From positions 1 to 22,752 of the forward strand of contig MZNV01002430.1 in the NCBI GenBank assembly GCA_002081555.1: DNA of 22,752 nt, given 5' to 3'. Under the pieces are notes generated by a model. That model saw only the letters and a list, made by a program, of their open reading frames with translations, was not told where the DNA came from and ran no database searches. Positions 16,320 to 22,752 of the stretch are shown one piece after another. The first letter of the stretch is position 1, and each line of letters starts with the position of its first letter. The position numbers were made by a program, and so were the translations under genes. This stretch comes from Protostelium mycophagum. Its lineage: Eukaryota; Evosea; Variosea; Protosteliida; Protosteliaceae.

Positions 16320-19300
16320 ATGAGATCAGCCCTCATCTTTTTGTCTCTGCTTGTTTTGGTTGTCTGTTGGAGTCCACAAACAGAGTTACAAGCTTTAAAA
16401 GAGATCTATACCTCCCTGCAAGGTGGATGAACACTTTTTGAATTGTCTCTCATATAATAGGCAGTGATTGGGTGCTACAAAGAAGATGGAACACGAACCA
16501 GACCTGCTCCTTTTTTGGTGTCCTCTGCACGAATGGTAACATGTGCCGCATATGGCAGTTAATCATCTTCTACAGGATCTGTCACTTCTTTGAAGCTCAA
16601 AAACAATAATTTATCTGGGGATCTACCCACCACCTCAACAGCATGGGCTCTTCCAAACATGACCGTTTTGGACCTCTCCGGAAATGATCTCCGAGGAGAG
16701 TTGCCTGACAACTTCTTCCACGGCATGCCTCTTCTTCAAGAGCTAAATTTATACAATTCACGCCTTTATGGCAGCGTAAATGAGACATCAGTAACCTTCA
16801 GCTGAAATTTCGCCAGATACCGGACAGCATATCAACATTACAGAATCTCCGAACATTAAGCCTTGGCTCTAACGATTTTGATGGAGTTATCTCACCACAG
16901 TTGACCCGATTGGCAAAGTTGGCCGACATTAATTTGTCAGGCTGCACTTTCACTGGAGAACTTCCCGACTTCTCACAGATGACACAGCTGATCTCCCTCG
17001 ATCTGAGCTACAATCGGTGAGTGCTGGTGATTAACTGTGGGATGATCTTGGTCAGGTTCACTGGACAACTCTTCAATTTCACAAAGTTGGTTAATCTTCA
17101 AGATCTGCTCCTCCAAAACAACATGATCAGAGGTATGATCTATCAAAGAAGAAATTGTTTCACAGTAACTGTTATGTCATAATTCACTCTTCATTGGATT
17201 CGACGTCAATAACGATACAGGTGCCATCCCTGACTCCATCAATCATGCCGTTTCACTGGAAGTAGTCGGTCTGGGCTCCAACCAGTTGATCGCCATGCCG
17301 AGCTCGATGGGGCGCTTGACAAAGTTGGCTGTTTTAGACCTGTCAGAGTGTTCCTTGGAGGGCGAGATCACCGCCGACATCGGGAAGCTCATCAACCTGA
17401 AAGAGCTCTATTTGAATCTCAACTTCTTGACGGGAAGTCTGCCGGACATGAGTGGCCTTACAAATCTCACAACTGTATGGATTGTTTGATCACTTCTTTT
17501 CACATGATCCTGTTGGAAGTACATTGTGTCATTGTACAAAAATGTTCATTGTGAGAATGTTTTTAGCGGTGATTGCAGGCGTATAGAAAAGCAGCGTCAC
17601 ATTTATTTCCAGAAGATTCTGAATCATCAAGTTATCTTTGTACAACAACCAGTTGTCAGGAGAGGTGCCAGAATATTTCGGGAAACTTCCGATGCTCCAA
17701 TCCACCATGCTATCAGACAACACCTTTACCGGCGTTTTGATGGGGTGATCTCACCACAGTTAACACAATTGACAAAGTTGGACGACATTAATTTGTCAGC
17801 ATGTCTTTTCACTGGAGAACTTCCCGACTTCTCACAGATGACACAGCTGGTCTCCCTCGATCTGAGCTATAATCGGTGAGTTCTTCGCTTGATCTCCGGG
17901 ATGATTTTGGTCAGGTTCACTGGACAACTCTTCAATTTCACAAAGTTGGTGAATCTTCAAGATATAGACATCCCTTTTAACTTGCTTCGAGGTAGAACAT
18001 TTCAAAATAAAGTACGCTTTCAATGTTTACAACGAGACAGGGGCCATCCCTGACTCAATCAATCATGCCGTTTCGCTGAAATCCATCAATCTGAGGGGTA
18101 ACCAGCTGGTCTCCATGCCGCGATCTTTGGGAAACTTGACGAAGCTGACCTTTTTGGACCTATCAACGTGCACCTTGGAGGGCGGGATCACTGCCGACAT
18201 CGGGAAGCTCATCAATCTGAAAGAGCTCTACTTTAACCTCAACTTCTTGACGGGAAGTCTACCAGACATGAGTGGCCTTACAAATCTCACAACTGTATGA
18301 ATTGTTCACTGCATAATCTCACAATCCTGTTGGGGTAGCCGCAATTACCCCCAGAAAAATATTCATTGCCCTTCTACAGATTCACTGTACAGCAGTGTAT
18401 ATTATGAGCATGATTGTATTGTTGATTGTGGTCAAACAAAAAAGCAGTTTCACAAGCACTTGACTTGAATTCTGAATCATCAAGTTATCTTTGTACAACA
18501 ACCAGTTGTCAGGAGACATACCACAATCTATTGGAGAACTTCCAATGCTCCAAAGTATCTTGCTATCAGACAACGCCTTTCAAAATAAAGTACGCTTTCA
18601 ATGTTTACAACGAGACAGGGGCCATCCCTGACTCAATCAATCATGCCGTTTCGCTGAAATCCATCAATCTGAGGGGTAACCAGCTGGTCTCCATGCCGCG
18701 ATCTTTGGGAAACTTGACGAAGCTGACCTTTTTGGACCTATCAACGTGCACCTTGGAGGGCGGGATCACTGCCGACATCGGGAAGCTCATCAATCTGAAA
18801 GAGCTCTACTTTAACCTCAACTTCTTGACGGGAAGTCTACCAGACATGAGTGGCCTTACAAATCTCACAACTGTATGAATTGTTCACTGCATAATCTCAC
18901 AATCCTGTTGGGGTAGCCGCAATTACCCCCAGAAAAATATTCATTGCCCTTCTACAGATTCACTGTACAGCAGTGTATATTATGAGCATGATTGTATTGT
19001 TGATTGTGGTCAAACAAAAAAGCAGTTTCACAAGCACTTGACTTGAATTCTGAATCATCAAGTTATCTTTGTACAACAACCAGTTGTCAGGAGACATACC
19101 ACAATCTATTGGAGAACTTCCAATGCTCCAAAGTATCTTGCTATCAGACAACACCTTTACCGGAAAGATTCCAAGCAAATGGGGGAACCTGACGAAATTA
19201 ATGTCTCTCTCATTGTCTAATAATAATCTCACCGGGGGGGTAATTGTAGATATACTTAAGTCAGACATTGATCGTTGTAGATACCACAGAATATTATGGA

Positions 19301-22300
19301 CCTGCCTGTTTTAGACTCCATGGGTGACCTCGTTGTAGATAATCAAATATTTCGATTCTTACTGAATCGATTCTCGCAGATTTGAGCAATAATGGATTGA
19401 GTGGTGATGTGGTGTTCCCCTCAAGCACAAAGACATCCATAACGTACATTGATCTTTCTGGAAATGCGCTGACAGGCGTCATCCAGCGTCACATTTATTT
19501 CCAGAAGATTCTGAATCATCAAGTTATCTTTGTACAACAACCAGTTGTCAGGAGAGGTGCCAGAATATTTCGGGAAACTTCCGATGCTCCAATCCACCAT
19601 GCTATCAGACAACACCTTTACCGGAAAGATTCCAAGCAAATGGGGCGACCTGACTTATTTATATATTCTCTCAATTTCAAATAATAATTTGACCGGGGAG
19701 GTGAGCTGTAAACATCCAAGTGAAAAATTGATCGTTGTAGATACCACAGTATATCGTGGATTTGCCTAATTTGAACTATATAGGTGACCTCGTTGTAGAT
19801 GATCAAATATTCTGATTCGCATATTCTTCGCTGATTTTCGCAGATTTGAGCAATAATGGATTGAGTGGTGATGTAGTGTTTCCCTCAAGCACAGAGACAT
19901 CCATGACGTACATTGATCTTTCTGGAAATGCGCTGACAGGCGTCATCCCTGACCTGTCAAACTACACTGTGAGTGATGTACAATGATATCATATCTGTCT
20001 GATACTATTCAGTTTACAAACCTTTCTCTCAGCTACAATAGACTCTATGGGAACCTCCCAGCATTTCCTCCCACCCTACAGTCATTATTACTGGCGGGAA
20101 ACCAGTTCACTGGGATAAGCGAGACCCTTGGAGATCTGTTTGAATTAGAAGTGTTGGACCTGTCATTTAATGCTCTATCCGGAGAGGTGTGGTGATGATG
20201 ACCTGTCTGACCATCACATCATGGCGATTCTGATTGTTGTAGATCCCAGACATCTTTCATAACCTGAGCTTCTTTACCACTTTAAGGCTGAGCAACAATA
20301 ATCTCACTGGCATCATCCCCGACCTCTCGTGGACCTCCATAAGTGTTCTATTTTTAGACAACAACCACTTGAGCGGACAAGTCCCAGACACCCTCATGGA
20401 TCTCACAGGTATATCGGAACTTTAGCAGAAGTTGATTTCTTAGGCTTGGAGAAATTGTCATTGGCATCGAATCATTTCAGTGGAGAATTTCCATTCATAA
20501 ATGGTGCAGAGAATCTTGTATTTTTAGACCTCAGCAACAACAATTTTACTGGGGGATTATCTTTCCTTGGTTGGCTGAGCGTCAATTCGGTAACTTGTTT
20601 TCATCTCAAACTTTCATTCTGACTCGTTGTAGATCGATGTCTCCAATAACCAATTTTCTGGAGATATTTTCGGTGATAACTGGATCAGTCCTTTTATGTA
20701 CACTGTTACTTATATCAACCTCAAAAATAACTTGTTCACGGGTTTGGTCTTCAGTTCCCTTCCTCCATCTGTCGTCTACTTTGATGGATCCAATAATCTG
20801 TTCCGTGACTCACAGGTATGCGGTAGCTTTTTTTGACATTTTGACAAGTGACAGATTCCCGATAAGGATTATGCGATGACTTGGCTCTTTATGACTTATT
20901 GTAATTTGAACAACAATGATATTGGAGGATATGTCCTTCAGCTTTTTTCAAAAATGAAGTGAGACATTAATTATTGCCATCCTGTAAATATTTGTCTTTG
21001 CACGTGATTTATTCTTCACAAATAAACAACAGACAAAACGAAAGTTAGGATGCCACAATGGTAGAAATGATGACTGTTGTAGTACCCCCTCCTTTGAAAC
21101 ACTCTCATTGTCTAATAATAGATTGATCGGACCCATTCCCTCCACTATCGGTCAATTGTCTCGTCTACAATCGATCGACTTGTCCAATAATAGGCTGGCC
21201 GGAAATATCCCAGCTTTCATGGGGTCATTGCAGTTTCTCTCTCAATTAAATCTGGCCTACAACCAACTGGGATCTTCAGATCTATCCTTCCTGTCAAAGC
21301 TGTCACATCTTCAGGTGACGTGGCGTGTCGAAAACATTCTGACAAGTTGTAGGTCCTAAACGTCTCCTCTAACCTAATGAATGCTACAATTCCGAACCTT
21401 CAAGGGAGCATACAAGTGTTAGATCTATCTGATAATGCGATGTCCGGGGAAATTCCTCAGAGCCTTTTTGGATTGCGTTCGATGACATCACTGAGTCTGC
21501 AGAACAACAACTTATTTGGAGAAGTGGATTCTTTTCTGTCCGATTTTGAGGCTTTGGACTTGAGCAGCAACAACTTCACTGGCTACATTCGAGCGATGGA
21601 CTACCTCGTATCGATCAAAAAGCTAAATATAAGCCACAATCACTTCTCCGGTGTGTATCATTCTAAAAATCATGCTGAAGTGTACAGGGGTGTTGCCTGA
21701 CATATCTACAAAGACAAACTTGCAAGAGATAGATTTGAGTGACAACTCTATAACAGGTTCACTGCCTTCATTCTCACAACTGTTACAATTACGGGTATGT
21801 ATCTTATATCTGTCATCATGACATCTCATATGTCAATATGACATGTTTGACATGTGACAGGTTTTTAATATCAGCTATAATAATATCACGGGATCTGTCT
21901 CATCTGTTGCCGATCTGCCAAATCTGGAGATATTAGATCTGAGCAACAACCATCTCACTGATAACACAATGCTGGGTAAGATCCGCCTATCCGCAAACAA
22001 CTCTGTCACATTCCAATGCAACATGTCGAGCAACAATTTCGTCTGTCCGGTCACGTGGCAATCCTATTACTTATGTGGTGCCAGGTAAAGCACAACTTTG
22101 TGGCAGAATTGACATTTTTGACAGGTGCACTGTAAATGAGTCACCACTTTTCACAAACTATACACTCAAGATAAATGCTTCCATCTCTACTTTCAATCAG
22201 AGCGCCTTTCTGGATAACCTATCGTCAATGTTGAACATCACAAGAGGGAGAATCAACATATACTCCTTGCGTGCGGGCAGGTGAAGAGCTTTAGATTTTC

Positions 22301-22752
22301 TACAGGGTTGTAGATTGACGTAAACAGTGTCATCATGGACATGTCAGTCGGACCACCAGCTGCTGATAGCGTCAACGAGGGGTCATCTTCCAGGACGGTA
22401 GAACTGCTGAACAATATCGTACAGTCAGGCAGTATTGCAGGATTTCAGGTAAGAACACTCTTCTTTAAGATATCATCTCTGACATCTTGACAGGTCTTGA
22501 CATACGAAACATTGCCCCCCACATCCGCATCTGCCTCCCCAGTGGTAACATTTTCTATTCAAGGATTTCCGTTCTTTTTGCTCAAATATATCTTCTAACA
22601 ACAAAAGGTGGTCAACAACACGGCGAAAACACCGTTAGAATGGATCGTTGCTTCGGCTCAGTCGTGATAGCATTGATCATTGTGTTCATATACTTGATGT
22701 ACAGAAGGAAGTTGACCGCCAGGGGACTATATGAGAGGCAACTTGGAATGAT
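16320..22752 (+). CDS. LRR receptor-like transmembrane protein, plant-type extracellular LRRs, 3' end outside the window
   Basis: The start gives a signal peptide (MRSALIFLSLLVLVVCWSPQ) followed by an LRR N-cap (ELQALKEIY...W...CSFFGVLC). Then come many repeats of the LxxLxLSxNxLxGxIP type, e.g. NMTVLDLSGNDLRGELPDN and RLQSIDLSNNRLAGNIPAF. First exons: 16320-16422, 16461-16535, 16576-16775, 16817-17016. After the LRRs are a Cys-containing linker (FQCNMSSNNFVCPV), a conserved-looking membrane-proximal region (FLDNLSSMLNITRGRINIYS), and a hydrophobic stretch with basic stop-transfer (VVIALIIVFIYLMYRRK, about 22661-22720). It is probably a single-pass surface receptor; whether a kinase follows is not visible. 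The 17592-19625 part is a duplication mosaic with frame-breaking junctions, so the gene may be damaged or misassembled. Introns near 22200-22620 are tentative. Confidence 0.8.
16860..17732 (+). repeat. LRR block A, first copy of an ~850-bp duplicated unit
   Basis: This carries VISPQLTRLAKLADINLSG, an intron, FTGQLFNFTKL, an intron, AIPDSINHAVSL, LTGSLPDMSGLTNLTT, an intron and LYNNQLSGEVPEYFGKLP. The same order returns from 17733, with roughly 85-90% identity in the aligned parts and shared intron positions. The repeat therefore grew by duplication of genomic blocks rather than of single LRRs. Confidence 0.75.
17592..17732 (+). repeat. 141-bp segment identical to 19484-19624
   Basis: This begins inside an intron (CAGCGTCACATTTATTTCC) and ends in an LRR exon (CACCTTTACCGG). 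No difference from the copy 1,892 bp downstream was seen. Immediately after it, the LRR frame shifts and meets TGA at 17746-17748. Confidence 0.85.
18000..18577 (+). repeat. tandem duplication, copy 1 (575 of 578 bp identical to copy 2)
   Basis: This starts inside an intron (TTTCAAAATAAAGTACGC) and runs through a whole LRR exon, the next intron and part of the following LRR exon. Line-by-line reading found no mismatch with 18578-19152. Confidence 0.9.
18578..19152 (+). repeat. tandem duplication, copy 2
   Basis: A perfect copy of 18000-18574 at 578-bp spacing. The junction near 18575-18580 fuses an LRR exon to the interior of an intron, so the normal donor (GTAGAACA at about 17992) is missing in front of copy 2. 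No in-phase replacement donor was found. Confidence 0.9.
19484..19624 (+). repeat. 141-bp segment identical to 17592-17732
   Basis: Its left junction fuses an LRR exon (GCGCTGACAGGCGTCATC) to intron sequence, again without a donor. Its right side continues in frame as KIPSKWGDLTYLYILSISNN. The flanking 19630-19960 resembles 19160-19480, including a shared pair of small introns. Confidence 0.85.

Larger units (their letters stand above)
2447..22314. repeat. dispersed motif TCTACAAC/GTTGTAGA, about 38 copies across three genes
   Basis: First bases of exact 8-mers. GTTGTAGA: 2447, 3111, 6930, 7572, 7806, 8233, 8377, 8401, 8440, 8551, 9469, 10183, 11628, 12391, 19274, 19332, 19734, 19792, 20236, 20626, 22307. 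TCTACAAC: 5732, 5744, 5923, 6316, 6342, 6599, 7694, 8150, 8590, 9505, 10250, 12603, 12615, 12891, 12953, 13232, 13645. About ten extend to the 12-mer ATCTACAACGAG. A random 8-mer on both strands would be expected about 0.7 times here. Most copies are intronic. Some are coding (LVVDP, QIVVD, LVYNAL) and some are splice acceptors. GTTGTAGA is on the gene's sense strand in about two thirds of cases. Confidence 0.85.

Noticed and set aside
20959-20961. In-frame TGA read as the end of a first LRR gene
   Set aside because: A GTGAGA donor overlaps it, and the acceptor TTGTAG|TACCCCC near 21081 joins in phase to the next LRR, so one continuous gene is more likely.
1-22752. CRISPR array, bacterial operon, retroelement or viral genes
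   Set aside because: The spaced short repeats are irregular and in both orientations. Coding is split by spliceosomal introns, and I saw no reverse transcriptase, integrase, capsid or envelope signature.

Overview
This 22.75-kb window comes from a compact, intron-dense nuclear eukaryotic genome. Genes are split by very many spliceosomal introns, mostly about 40-60 nt and of GT-AG type, with at least two clear GC-AG introns. Intergenic gaps are short, from about 0.2 to 1 kb. A DOCK180-type RhoGEF with an SH3 domain beside a plant-style extracellular LRR receptor points to a free-living unicellular eukaryote. An amoebozoan-like protist is my best guess, but this is inference and no species can be named from the sequence.

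Layout. At 12-209 lies a foldback/MITE-like element with near full-length terminal inverted repeats. At 256-480 (-) there is a possible small gene, and at 562-614 a compact inverted repeat. At 905-3003 (+) is a complete 13-exon HMG-CoA synthase with a probable mitochondrial presequence. At 3217-4696 (+) is an unrecognised Ser/Thr/Gln/Pro-rich, probably disordered protein in about 5 exons. The convergent gap 4697-5376 has one palindrome and no convincing gene. At 5377-15363 (-) is a long DOCK-A/B-like guanine nucleotide exchange factor with SH3, DOCK N-terminal, DHR-1 (C2) and DHR-2 regions. Its introns are full of short repeats, hairpins and recurrent words. At 15364-16319 is a divergent promoter region with a partly duplicated segment. 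From 16320 to beyond the window end (+) is a signal-peptide, LRR and transmembrane receptor-like gene.

The LRR locus carries recent internal duplications: a 575-bp block repeated without a visible difference at 578-bp spacing, and a separate 141-bp identical copy 1.9 kb away. Their junctions break the reading frame or remove splice donors. The locus is therefore a recombining LRR array, a damaged gene, or an assembly artefact.

The most unusual signal runs across all genes. The 8-mer TCTACAAC/GTTGTAGA (core of a 12-mer ATCTACAACGAG) occurs about 38 times by eye, where chance predicts fewer than one. Most copies lie in introns, some are in exons, and some form the 3' splice site itself. A second family of perfect hairpins (TGCGGC-AGA-GCCGCA) occurs seven times, only in introns of the DOCK gene, with outer bases that change in pairs. 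The genes do not form one pathway: one is ketone/isoprenoid metabolism, one Rac signalling to actin, and one is a cell-surface receptor.
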